Part shown: positions 36,647 through 44,295 of the stretch, piece after piece | Numbering within the stretch: position 1 is the first letter of the stretch | How the letters are laid out: the number at the start of each line of letters is the position of its first letter | DNA from: Bacilli bacterium | Lineage (GTDB): Bacteria; Bacillota_I; Bacilli_A; RFN20; CAG-826 | Direction: 5' to 3' | Length of the DNA stretch: 54,964 nucleotides | Assembly: GCA_024408505.1 (NCBI GenBank) | Contig: JAKSUZ010000008.1 | Span: 1 to 54,964, forward strand | Made by a program: the position numbers and the translations under genes | The notes under the pieces: model-generated | Database searches by the model: none | The model's input: the letters and a program-made list of their open reading frames with translations, nothing else | What the model was told of the DNA's origin: nothing

Positions 36647-37015
36647 ATGAAATTTTATCGTTGTAAACACTGTGGCCAAATTATTGCCAAAGTGAAGGAC
36701 ACTAATGTCCCAATTATTTGTTGTGGAGAACCCATGAGTGAAATCGTTCCTGGCACTACTGATGCCGCAGTTGAAAAACACGTTCCAGTATTTGAGGTAA
36801 AAGATAATATCGTTAATGTTCAAATCGGTTCAGTTCCTCACCCAATGGAAGAAAAACATTATATTGAATGGGTGGCGCTAGAAACTAAATTCGGTAACCA
36901 AAGAAAGGAATTAAAGCCTGGGCAAGAACCAAAAGTATCATTCGCGCTTTTACCCGGCGATCAAGTGATTGCAGTATACGCGTATTGCAATATTCATTCG
37001 CTTTGGAAGAAATAG
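36647..37015 (+). CDS. dfx: desulfoferrodoxin-type superoxide reductase
   Basis: 122 residues, the usual length of two-domain desulfoferrodoxin. N-terminal desulforedoxin-like iron site: CKHCG (Cys6, Cys9) and CC (about 25-26). The catalytic iron site is EKHVPV (Glu/His near 48-49), HPM and KHYIEW (His), and CNIH (Cys and His near 113-116). It reduces superoxide to peroxide without making oxygen, typical of anaerobes. Ribosome binding site AAGGAG, -10 TATGAT. Confidence 0.93.
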   Translation: MKFYRCKHCGQIIAKVKDTNVPIICCGEPMSEIVPGTTDAAVEKHVPVFEVKDNIVNVQIGSVPHPMEEKHYIEWVALETKFGNQRKELKPGQEPKVSFALLPGDQVIAVYAYCNIHSLWKK

Positions 37016-38164
37016 TTATTTCTTAAGTTTATCAAACTTCTCTTTCATGGTTGGGTTACCATGAGTAAGTTTTTTGATTGTTAATTCTTGAGCTTTATCA
37101 TTCGCTAGACGGAGATTATTTTCTGATTTTAATAAATCTTCTTTAACTTTAGATAAATGCTGAATGGTTTTATCGATTTCATCAATCGCTTTTGCGAATT
37201 GTTCACCGGCTAGATGATAATTTTTAGAGAATTTATCTTGGAAATCCACTAACTTATCTTCAAAGTGGGTAATATCTAAATTTTGATTTTTCACTAATGT
37301 AAGTTGACGTTGATACTCCAAGGAATTTTTTGCTGCATTAGCGAGTAATGTAATCATTGCAATAAAACATTGTGGACGAATTACATACATCTTTGGATAA
37401 CGATAGGATACATCAACAATACCAGCGTTATAAAATTCACTATCAGGTTCAAGCATTGAAACTAAAACTGCGTATTCACAACCTTTTTCAGTTCTATCTT
37501 TATCTAATTCTTTGAAGAAATCTTCGTTCTTATGTTTAGTAGCAGTCGTGTCATTTTCGTTTTTCATTTCAAACATAATCGAAATGTATTCTTGACCATC
37601 CACGCTATCCTTAAAGATGAAGTCTCCTTTAGAACCACTAGCTTTACTAACATCATTATCTTTTTCAAAGTAAGCATTCGGGAAGGCGCTTGTACGTAAT
37701 TTATTAAATTCAATCATGCAATGCTGCTCAAGTGTTTCACCTACTAACTTAGTGGACATTCTCGCTTTTAAATCACGATAGAATGCAATTGCATCATCTT
37801 TATTTTTTAATTCATTTTTAAATTTTTCAGTAATATTTTTTTCGTTCAATGCAGCTTCTTTATCTTTAAGTTCTAAATCACTTTTTAACTTTAAGATATC
37901 TTGATCTCTCTTGCTAACTGCATTTTGAATCGCTAGTTGTTGATCTTTATCTTTCGCGTCTAATTTACCTTTTAATTCAGTAATCTTATTATTTAGTTCC
38001 GATAATTGTTTTTCGTAATTTTGTTTACTAGCTAATTCAGTGTTCTTTCTAATTTCTTCTTCGCGATCTTTAACCGCTTTACTAACTGCATTGTTAAAAT
38101 CAGCGTATTGAGCCTGATTAATCTCGAACTCATGACCGCATTTTGGACATTTGATTTTACTCAT
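37016..38164 (-). CDS. DUF2130 protein
   Basis: 382 residues. N-terminal zinc ribbon [12 protein letters not shown], a long coiled coil (about 25-125, Lys/Glu/Leu-rich), then the DUF2130 core (about 130-290: [32 protein letters not shown]) and a second coiled segment. The core resembles restriction-endonuclease-like folds, but activity is unproven. It ends 1 bp after the superoxide reductase gene on the opposite strand. Confidence 0.85.
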   Translation of the reverse strand: MSKIKCPKCGHEFEINQAQYADFNNAVSKAVKDREEEIRKNTELASKQNYEKQLSELNNKITELKGKLDAKDKDQQLAIQNAVSKRDQDILKLKSDLELKDKEAALNEKNITEKFKNELKNKDDAIAFYRDLKARMSTKLVGETLEQHCMIEFNKLRTSAFPNAYFEKDNDVSKASGSKGDFIFKDSVDGQEYISIMFEMKNENDTTATKHKNEDFFKELDKDRTEKGCEYAVLVSMLEPDSEFYNAGIVDVSYRYPKMYVIRPQCFIAMITLLANAAKNSLEYQRQLTLVKNQNLDITHFEDKLVDFQDKFSKNYHLAGEQFAKAIDEIDKTIQHLSKVKEDLLKSENNLRLANDKAQELTIKKLTHGNPTMKEKFDKLKK

Positions 38165-38234
38165 ATTAAATACCTCGCTTTAATTGTAGCATTATTATAA
38201 AAATAATAGTGACCTAGAAATAGGACAAGTAAAT

Positions 38235-39662
38235 TTACTTATTATTTCGAGCGTGGTTCTTTAAATAAGTCCAGAAAAGAATTAACGAAACTAAACAACA
38301 AACAATATCAGCGATTGGAGTAGCCCAAACCGCACCGATTCCTACAATATAAGTAATTGAACTAACTAAGATAAACATTAATGGAATATCAATTATTCCT
38401 TTACGAAGCAATGCTAAAAGAAGGCTACGTTTCCCATGCCCGACTGCTTGGAAGAAAGAGATAATTGAATAGGCAATGGCTGAGAAAGGTGCACCAATAG
38501 CGAATACAATTAAGTATTCTTTTGAATAATAAATTGCATCCTTTTCGTTAAGGAAAATCATCGATAATGGTTCAGCTAAAGTAGTGTTTAAGATTAAACA
38601 AATAATCGCAAAACCAAGAGTGATTAGCATCGAAGAATTAACAATCTTCTTCATTCTAATTCTTCTCCCGGATGTTTTATTATAACCAATTAAAGGTAAC
38701 ACACCCTGTGTCATTCCTCGCGCTACACTATGTGCAAACATATTTATTTTCTTAGATGCGCCAACACCTGCTAATGCGGCCTGGTTAACCACAACATCAG
38801 TAGATACATTCGCGATAATTGAATCAAGCAATAAATAGGAGATGTTTTCGCAGAAAGTCATTAAACATGCTGGTAAACCAATAATTAAAACTTCACCCGG
38901 GACTTTATCTTTAAACATTCCTGTACCAAATTTAACCGACAACAAAGATTGTTTGTTTCTTAATCGATAAAAAATAAAATACAATAAACCACAAACGTTA
39001 GAAACACCAGTCGCTAGGGCCGCCGCTAGTGCTGCATCTTTAATATCAAAGAAAACAAACATGAATAATGGATCAAGTGCAACATTTAATAAACCGCCAA
39101 TCATAATGCCTAGTGAAGCATGCGTAGCGGAGCCTTCCGCTCTAAATAAGTGTGAAAATAAAGTAGCTAGACCAGTTGGAATTCCAAATGCCACAACTGT
39201 AATAAGTATGTAAATACGAGAATATTGCGCAACCTCTTCAATGTCACCAGATAAGAAATTAGTTAACGGATAAAGGGTTGCTAATATTAATAAACTATAA
39301 ATAAGTAAGAATACTAATGAACCATAGAAAGCAAAACGTGAAGCGTTTATAGCTTTGTCTTTATCTCCTTTACCTAAACTTCTAGCAATTAACGAAGCTC
39401 CGCCTACACCAAATAAATTAGCAATAGCGCTAATTAACATAAAGATTGGCATACAAATAGATACACCACCAATTAAGGCATTCGATAATCCTTGTGATGT
39501 ATAAAAAGAATCTTTAGCGGCTAAACCAATAAAGAAAGTATCCGCTAAATTATAGATAACTAAAATAATCTGACTACATATAGAAGGAATTGCACAACGA
39601 AAGATGCTTTTAAGCACTGGCATTTCTTCAAATATGTATCGTTTTCTTGCGTTATCTATCAT
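38235..39662 (-). CDS. MATE-family efflux transporter
   Basis: 475 residues with about 12 membrane helices in two halves. Exports drugs or metabolites in exchange for Na+ or H+. Typical elements: IFRCAIPSICSQIILVIYNLADTFFIG near the start, GVGGASLIARSLGKGDKDKA, and in the second half GASKKINMFAHSVARGMTQG. The substrate is not predictable. Separate from pth by 40 bp; may share its transcript. Confidence 0.9.
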   Translation of the reverse strand: MIDNARKRYIFEEMPVLKSIFRCAIPSICSQIILVIYNLADTFFIGLAAKDSFYTSQGLSNALIGGVSICMPIFMLISAIANLFGVGGASLIARSLGKGDKDKAINASRFAFYGSLVFLLIYSLLILATLYPLTNFLSGDIEEVAQYSRIYILITVVAFGIPTGLATLFSHLFRAEGSATHASLGIMIGGLLNVALDPLFMFVFFDIKDAALAAALATGVSNVCGLLYFIFYRLRNKQSLLSVKFGTGMFKDKVPGEVLIIGLPACLMTFCENISYLLLDSIIANVSTDVVVNQAALAGVGASKKINMFAHSVARGMTQGVLPLIGYNKTSGRRIRMKKIVNSSMLITLGFAIICLILNTTLAEPLSMIFLNEKDAIYYSKEYLIVFAIGAPFSAIAYSIISFFQAVGHGKRSLLLALLRKGIIDIPLMFILVSSITYIVGIGAVWATPIADIVCCLVSLILFWTYLKNHARNNK

Positions 39663-39702
39663 AAAAATAGATAACTATTATAATTAATGTTTATCTTAAA
39701 TG

Positions 39703-40242
39703 CTAATTAAAATTACTCATCGCACGAGTAAAATTAGTTTTTAAATATTCTAAAATAGCATTTTTTGCTTTTTCTTGAGCTTCTTTAATTAATGGCGCTT
39801 CTTCTTTACTCGGTTTACTTAACACAAAATCAATCGTGTTAATTTTCGGTTCACCAATACCAATACGAACACGTTTAAATTGGTCGGTGCCTAAATTATC
39901 AATAATATTTTGTAAACCTTTATGTCCGCCGCTAGATCCACTATCTCTTAAACGAATCTTACCAACTGGAAGAGCCATATCATCACTAATTACTAATAAA
40001 TCATCAATATCAATTTTATAAAAAGTCATAATTTCTCTAACCGCAATGCCGCTTAAATTCATATATGTTTCCGGTTTAAAAAGAATAATACCCTCACCTT
40101 TTCCATATAAACCTTGGAACTTCTTTTTATCTAATTTAATTTTTAAAGTTTCGTTAAGTAAATCAAGCGTATCAAAACCCATGTTATGACGCGTGTGTTC
40201 ATACTTACTTCCTGGATTACCTAAACCAACAATTAATTTCAT
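39703..40242 (-). CDS. pth: peptidyl-tRNA hydrolase
   Basis: 179 residues. Releases peptides from tRNA dropped by ribosomes. Family start VGLGNPGSKYEHTRHNMGFD carries Asn9 and the catalytic His near 19; NLSGIAV and DDMALPVGKIRLR follow, with SGGHKGLQNI. Starts inside the flavodoxin gene end (4-bp overlap). Lies between prs and mfd relatives as in other Bacillota, although here pth is upstream of prs. Confidence 0.94.
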   Translation of the reverse strand: MKLIVGLGNPGSKYEHTRHNMGFDTLDLLNETLKIKLDKKKFQGLYGKGEGIILFKPETYMNLSGIAVREIMTFYKIDIDDLLVISDDMALPVGKIRLRDSGSSGGHKGLQNIIDNLGTDQFKRVRIGIGEPKINTIDFVLSKPSKEEAPLIKEAQEKAKNAILEYLKTNFTRAMSNFN

Positions 40243-40781
40243 ATAGTCTTACTTTCTCTTTCGAGGCGATGGATTGTATCCATAATACGTTCAATCCCAC
40301 TAATATCATTATACTCGCGTGGAACATCGAAGATGCTACCAACTAAACTTGCTTGCGCTTTTAAAGCTGGATCTTTTTCTATTGCGGATTTCATTCCGAT
40401 TTTCATTATTTTACGCATAATCCACGATAATTTGTTCGCATCAAAACCACCAATTAATTCATATAAACGAATGTGATAATCATCCAATAAATTAACGGTA
40501 ATAATGGTCTTTCTACGTTCGGGATCAGGCGGTTGCATGCCTACTGCAACAATAATTAAATTCTTATCTTTAATTTTTTTATAGAGTTTAAGGAATTTTG
40601 CTACTTTACGAATCTTATTTCCGTATACTGGTGAAACAAAAATAATCGTATCAAAATCTTTCATGTGTCTATATTTCATCTTTTTATAATTAAATGATTC
40701 ACAATTTGCACGACTCGCTAAAGATTCTGCATAATTCTTACTATGACCAGACTTAGAAAAATAGTAGATAATCGTTTTCAT
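40239..40781 (-). CDS. flavodoxin-fold protein
   Basis: 180 residues from the Met at 40781; the longer frame upstream runs into the divergent gene and is not needed. The N-terminus IIYYFSKSGHSKNYAESLA is a flavodoxin FMN phosphate loop. SPVYGNKIRKVAKFL matches the second FMN loop. The C-terminal 50 residues are unusual for short flavodoxins and resemble flavodoxin-domain (protoporphyrinogen-oxidase-like) proteins. Overlaps pth by 4 bp. Confidence 0.8.
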   Translation of the reverse strand: MKTIIYYFSKSGHSKNYAESLASRANCESFNYKKMKYRHMKDFDTIIFVSPVYGNKIRKVAKFLKLYKKIKDKNLIIVAVGMQPPDPERRKTIITVNLLDDYHIRLYELIGGFDANKLSWIMRKIMKIGMKSAIEKDPALKAQASLVGSIFDVPREYNDISGIERIMDTIHRLERESKTI

Positions 40782-40812
40782 AACTATCAAAAATAGTATA
40801 TAGTAATTTTGT

Positions 40813-41706
40813 ATGAAATTTAAAGATATCATCTTCGATGCGATTAAAGGATTTTTTATTGGTACAGCTTTATTAATTCCCGGAGTGAGCGCGGCGACCA
40901 TTGCTTTAGTCACCAAAGTTTATGATAAATTAATCACTAATATCTCTACTTTATTAAAGAATTTCTGGCCATCCTTAAAAGCATTACTCGCAATTGGTGT
41001 AGGCGTGATTATTGCTATGGTTAGTATGTGGATTCCACTTAAACTTGCGACTGAACATATCCTCTTTGCGATTGTATGTTTATTCGCTGGTTCTATGATT
41101 GGAAGTATTCCTGATGTAGTCGATAGCATTAAGGATGAACCAATCAAGAAAATACATTATCTTTATTTATTATTAGCCATATTAGGTGGAATGACTTTAG
41201 GAATTCTTTCTTACCATTGTAATGCGGATGTTCATTCATTATTTAATCCAATTCATTGGTCGCTTTATCTAATTATGATCCCAGTAGGTTTCTTAGCAAG
41301 CGCAGGTGTAGTTGTGCCTGGTATCTCTGGTTCAATGCTTTTATTAGTGTTAGGCTTCTACACCAATATTTTAGGATTAGTGGACAACATTAAGGATCAA
41401 CCCGGCCAAGTAATTGGTGTATTAGTATGCATGGCAGTTGGAGTCATTATCGGTATGTTCTTCTTCTCCAAATTAATGAAACAATTATTTAAGAAATGTA
41501 AAACCGCTACTTATGTGTGGATTATTGGTTTAGTAGTAGGCAGTATTTTCTCCTTATTCTATAACCACGATATGATGACTTATTATCAAGGACACGGCAT
41601 CCCTTGGTGGGAAGGCTTACTCGGCACCATTTTATTAATCGGTGGGTTTATCGGCAGTTATTATTTAGTACTTTATCAAAGGAAACATATAAAAACTAAT
41701 TCTTAA
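40813..41706 (+). CDS. DUF368 polytopic membrane protein
   Basis: 297 residues with about eight hydrophobic helices. The motif GTALLIPGVSAATIALV near the start and VVVPGISGSMLLLVLGFYTNI at about 168-188 are the paired PG(V/I)S motifs of DUF368. Members have been linked to polyprenyl-phosphate transport (related to UptA/PopT work); that role is plausible here but not shown. TATAGT lies 8 nt before the ATG with no Shine-Dalgarno sequence. Its end overlaps the convergent toxin gene by 11 bp. Confidence 0.85.
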   Translation: MKFKDIIFDAIKGFFIGTALLIPGVSAATIALVTKVYDKLITNISTLLKNFWPSLKALLAIGVGVIIAMVSMWIPLKLATEHILFAIVCLFAGSMIGSIPDVVDSIKDEPIKKIHYLYLLLAILGGMTLGILSYHCNADVHSLFNPIHWSLYLIMIPVGFLASAGVVVPGISGSMLLLVLGFYTNILGLVDNIKDQPGQVIGVLVCMAVGVIIGMFFFSKLMKQLFKKCKTATYVWIIGLVVGSIFSLFYNHDMMTYYQGHGIPWWEGLLGTILLIGGFIGSYYLVLYQRKHIKTNS

Positions 41707-41975
41707 ACAAATCAGAATGTGTTCCAGTGCGGAATAAATATAGTTCTAATATCTTATTATCTATTCTATAAATTAGTAACCAATCAGGTTTAATGTGACA
41801 TTCACGAAAATCTTTCAAATCACTTTTTAATGGGTGATCACGGTAAGAGGCGGGCAGTTGTTCTCCTTTAGCTAGTTTATCAACCACTTCTTTAAGAAGC
41901 GTTAAATCTAATCCTCTTTTTTTTAGCTAATTTTAAATCTTTTTTAAAATGATTCGAAGGTACAATTTTAAGCAT
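41696..41975 (-). pseudogene. YafQ/RelE-type toxin gene with a frameshift at an A8 run
   Basis: The ATG at 41975 overlaps the antitoxin stop (TAATG). Translation gives MLKIVPSNHFKKDLKLAKK, then meets eight A residues (minus strand, about 41927-41920). One A too many breaks the frame; with seven A, reading continues as RGLDLTLLKEVVDKLAKGEQ and on through HIKPDWLLIYRID to FKN, giving 92 residues, the normal YafQ length. YafQ toxins cut mRNA at the ribosome. The break may be a real mutation, phase variation, slippage during expression, or a sequencing error. Confidence 0.8.
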
Positions 41976-42247
41976 TATTTAATCTCCTTTAACACATCGT
42001 TAAAGGAATTATACCTCTTATATTTCTTTTTGTGGGTCCTCATTTCAGAATATTCTTTTAAAGCGGCCATCGTTTTCTCGTTAGGAGTTTCCATTCTAAT
42101 TTCAAAAGGAATTCTCTTTTCTCTTACTGATTGTGCTAAAAATAAAGAAATAGCAGTAGAAAAATCTAAACCAAAATTAGCGAACAGTTCAGTCGCATTA
42201 TGTTTGAGTGTTGGATCAACACTAATGTTAGTATTAACTTTTTTCAT
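41975..42247 (-). CDS. DinJ/RelB-family antitoxin
   Basis: 90 residues. N-terminal ribbon-helix-helix segment KVNTNISVDPTLKHNATELFANFGLDFSTAISLF, characteristic of RelB/DinJ. It should bind the toxin and repress its own promoter. The pair has the classic order, with overlapping stop and start codons. No Shine-Dalgarno sequence; TATAAT ends 8 nt before the ATG. Confidence 0.88.
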   Translation of the reverse strand: MKKVNTNISVDPTLKHNATELFANFGLDFSTAISLFLAQSVREKRIPFEIRMETPNEKTMAALKEYSEMRTHKKKYKRYNSFNDVLKEIK

Positions 42248-42255
42248 ATGTTTAT

Positions 42256-42277
42256 ATTATACACATATTATACACAT
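42256..42277 (-). promoter_or_regulatory. tandem 11-bp repeats in the toxin-antitoxin promoter
   Basis: Two perfect head-to-tail copies of ATGTGTATAAT (minus strand), each holding a -10-like TATAAT. Their position just before the antitoxin ATG suggests both promoter and operator for the ribbon-helix-helix antitoxin. Confidence 0.6.
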
Positions 42278-42294
42278 ATACAAATTTTATATAT

Positions 42295-42329
42295 TTGCCC
42301 CGTTTTTTATCGTGTTTTATAATGTCATT
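42295..42329 (+). promoter_or_regulatory. leaderless promoter of the pseudouridine synthase gene
   Basis: TTGCCC, a 17-bp spacer, then TATAAT (about 42318-42323) 6 nt before the ATG. A start at the A of ATG is expected, and there is no Shine-Dalgarno sequence. Confidence 0.55.
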
Positions 42330-43031
42330 ATGCGAATCGACAAATATCTAAGTAACGCCGGACTTGCTTCTCGTAGTGAGATTAAACGTTTCTTTAAAGA
42401 TAAGCGCGTTACAGTTAATGATCAATTAATAAGACAAGGTAAAATTCAAATCGATCCAAATATAGATATTATTAAAGTTGACAACAAAGTTATCCAATAT
42501 AAACCTTATTATTATTTCGTTTTAAATAAGCCGAAAGGATACGTATCTGCAAACGAAGATGATAAATATCCAACGGTAATGGAATTCTTTTCTAATTTAC
42601 ATATTAAAGACTTAACGCACGTAGGAAGACTTGATAAAGACACTACTGGAGTATTATTAATCACTAATGATGGCAAATTAGGGCATTTCTTAATTTCTCC
42701 AAAATCAAACGTTAAGAAAATATATTCGTTAACGGTTGATAAAGATTTAGATGATTTACTTATAAAACAATTTAAAGATGGTATTACATTAGAGAATAAA
42801 GAAAAGTGTAAGCCCGCTAAATTAACAATCATTAATAAAAGAAAAGCTACATTAGAATTAACTGAAGGCAAATATCATCAAGTAAAAAGAATGATGAGAA
42901 GTGTTGGCTATGAAGTAATTGCTTTAAATCGTGATTTATTTGCGTTTTTAACAATTAAAAACTTAAAGCCTGGCAAATATTACGAATTAAATGAAGAAGA
43001 AATCAATAAATTACGCGAGTATATGCGCTAA
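42330..43031 (+). CDS. rsuA: RsuA/RluB-family pseudouridine synthase
   Basis: 233 residues from MRIDKYLSNAG; the frame is open much further upstream but overlaps the antitoxin gene, and the promoter lies at 42295-42329. S4 domain (1-60), then the catalytic domain with VGRLDKDTTGVLLITNDG (catalytic Asp near 103) and EGKYHQVKRMM. The PTVMEFF motif fits the 16S U516 branch; a 23S target is the alternative. Its end overlaps the convergent gene at 43011. Confidence 0.85.
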   Translation: MRIDKYLSNAGLASRSEIKRFFKDKRVTVNDQLIRQGKIQIDPNIDIIKVDNKVIQYKPYYYFVLNKPKGYVSANEDDKYPTVMEFFSNLHIKDLTHVGRLDKDTTGVLLITNDGKLGHFLISPKSNVKKIYSLTVDKDLDDLLIKQFKDGITLENKEKCKPAKLTIINKRKATLELTEGKYHQVKRMMRSVGYEVIALNRDLFAFLTIKNLKPGKYYELNEEEINKLREYMR

Positions 43032-43838
43032 TAATTGTTGAATTTCTTTTTTGTGTTTTCCATAGAAGATAATGTGATGGTTACCGCACGGATTAGTCAA
43101 TAAAGAAGAAATATCATCTTTAAATTTAACTTCAATTTGAGTTCTACATCTTTGTGAATTGTTTCCGTTTTTAATTATTTTTCCTTCCACAACAAAATAA
43201 TCTTTTAAGTTACTAGATAATCTAAACATAGTAATATCGCTAGTCTTTAATTCGCCTTTTATGGCCACTCCAATATTAGATTCAAAATGAGTGTCTAATT
43301 TATATGAAGTAGTCATTTTAGTAGGAATGGTACAATGCGCTAAAATGATCTTCTTATTTTTAACATCAATATAGCTAGGATTGGTCTGGAAGGTATATCC
43401 ATCACCGATTAAACTAGCGATTTTCATTGATATCATCGCAGTTACATCACCTTCACATGTTGCGATAATCTTTTGATTATTAAACTCTGCTAATGCTAAA
43501 CATGCAGTGGATTTTAAACTAGTTAATAAATCAAAACATCTAGTGGTTAAACCAGTTAATTTATATTTCTTAACTAGAATATTTAAGGCTTGATAAATGT
43601 GATCTGCCTTCATTAATTCTTTTTGATTAAACTTACCTTTTATTTTTAATTGATAAGGAGATTTAACTTGTTTCGCTAATCTAGCGACTTCATCCATCTT
43701 AATGTTAATAAAGGTAATGCCAAATAATTTATGTGCTTTCTTTAAATCAGGAATAGAAGAAATTAACCAATCTGATGGTTTACCAATAATTCCAAAGCGT
43801 TGTTTCTTTAATTCTTGAGTAATCTTGTTTATCTGCAT
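43011..43838 (-). CDS. sugar isomerase-like protein, C-terminal part
   Basis: 275 residues. The start GIIGKPSDWLISS and the segment CEGDVTAMISMKIASLIGDG...HCTIP are typical of the middle and C-terminal parts of fucose/arabinose isomerase-like proteins, ending in GNHHIIFYG. Glu and His metal ligands of the family can be placed in CEGD and HC. It lacks the N-terminal domain, which is encoded by the preceding gene in another frame. Whether the two make one enzyme is open. Confidence 0.7.
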   Translation of the reverse strand: MQINKITQELKKQRFGIIGKPSDWLISSIPDLKKAHKLFGITFINIKMDEVARLAKQVKSPYQLKIKGKFNQKELMKADHIYQALNILVKKYKLTGLTTRCFDLLTSLKSTACLALAEFNNQKIIATCEGDVTAMISMKIASLIGDGYTFQTNPSYIDVKNKKIILAHCTIPTKMTTSYKLDTHFESNIGVAIKGELKTSDITMFRLSSNLKDYFVVEGKIIKNGNNSQRCRTQIEVKFKDDISSLLTNPCGNHHIIFYGKHKKEIQQLLAHILA

Positions 43839-44197
43839 AATTTCTTCATCCGATTAACTATATATTTAATGTCCCCGTGTAATATTTCACCTTTAAGATG
43901 TTTTAGATGGAGATAATGCATAATCTCAAGTGACGCAGCTAGTGAATTATTCTCACCACTAGTTAATAAAATATACGGTGGTTTAAATTTCTTAAAGTTT
44001 TTAAGGAAATAACCTTCACTACCACCTGATTCAATATAAATAAGTTTTAAATCGCAGTCATAATCACTTAAATCATCGGTATAAATTAACTTATTTCCTA
44101 ATTCTTTATTAATTTTGTTTAAAAAAGACTGGCTACTTTTATCTAAATTACCAGCCTCATGTATCCTAGATTTAAACTTAGAAAACTTAATTTTCAT
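43829..44197 (-). CDS. sugar isomerase-like protein, N-terminal part
   Basis: 122 residues. IYIESGGSEGYF and LTSGENNSLAASLEIMHYL are the N-terminal domain signatures of the same isomerase-like family, ending in KGEILHGD. It stops where the second domain would begin, and the next ORF starts 10 bp earlier in another frame (overlap ATGCAGATAA). Together they give about 397 residues, close to a full protein. A frameshifted single gene or a natural split with translational coupling both fit. Confidence 0.7.
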   Translation of the reverse strand: MKIKFSKFKSRIHEAGNLDKSSQSFLNKINKELGNKLIYTDDLSDYDCDLKLIYIESGGSEGYFLKNFKKFKPPYILLTSGENNSLAASLEIMHYLHLKHLKGEILHGDIKYIVNRMKKLCR

Positions 44198-44295
44198 ACG
44201 ATATCTTATATCTATTATATAAGAAAGTAGAAAAATATATTTAATTTGTGTTATCCTATTAGACGTTAGAATTGATTATTTTTTAAGGAGATTAT

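Noticed and set aside
40782-40916. Upstream start for the flavodoxin-fold protein
   Set aside because: It overlaps the divergent DUF368 gene and adds non-homologous residues before the flavodoxin start.
41949-42329. Long N-terminal extension of the pseudouridine synthase ORF
   Set aside because: The extension covers the antitoxin gene in the opposite direction and contains the promoter; the S4 domain begins at the ATG at 42330.
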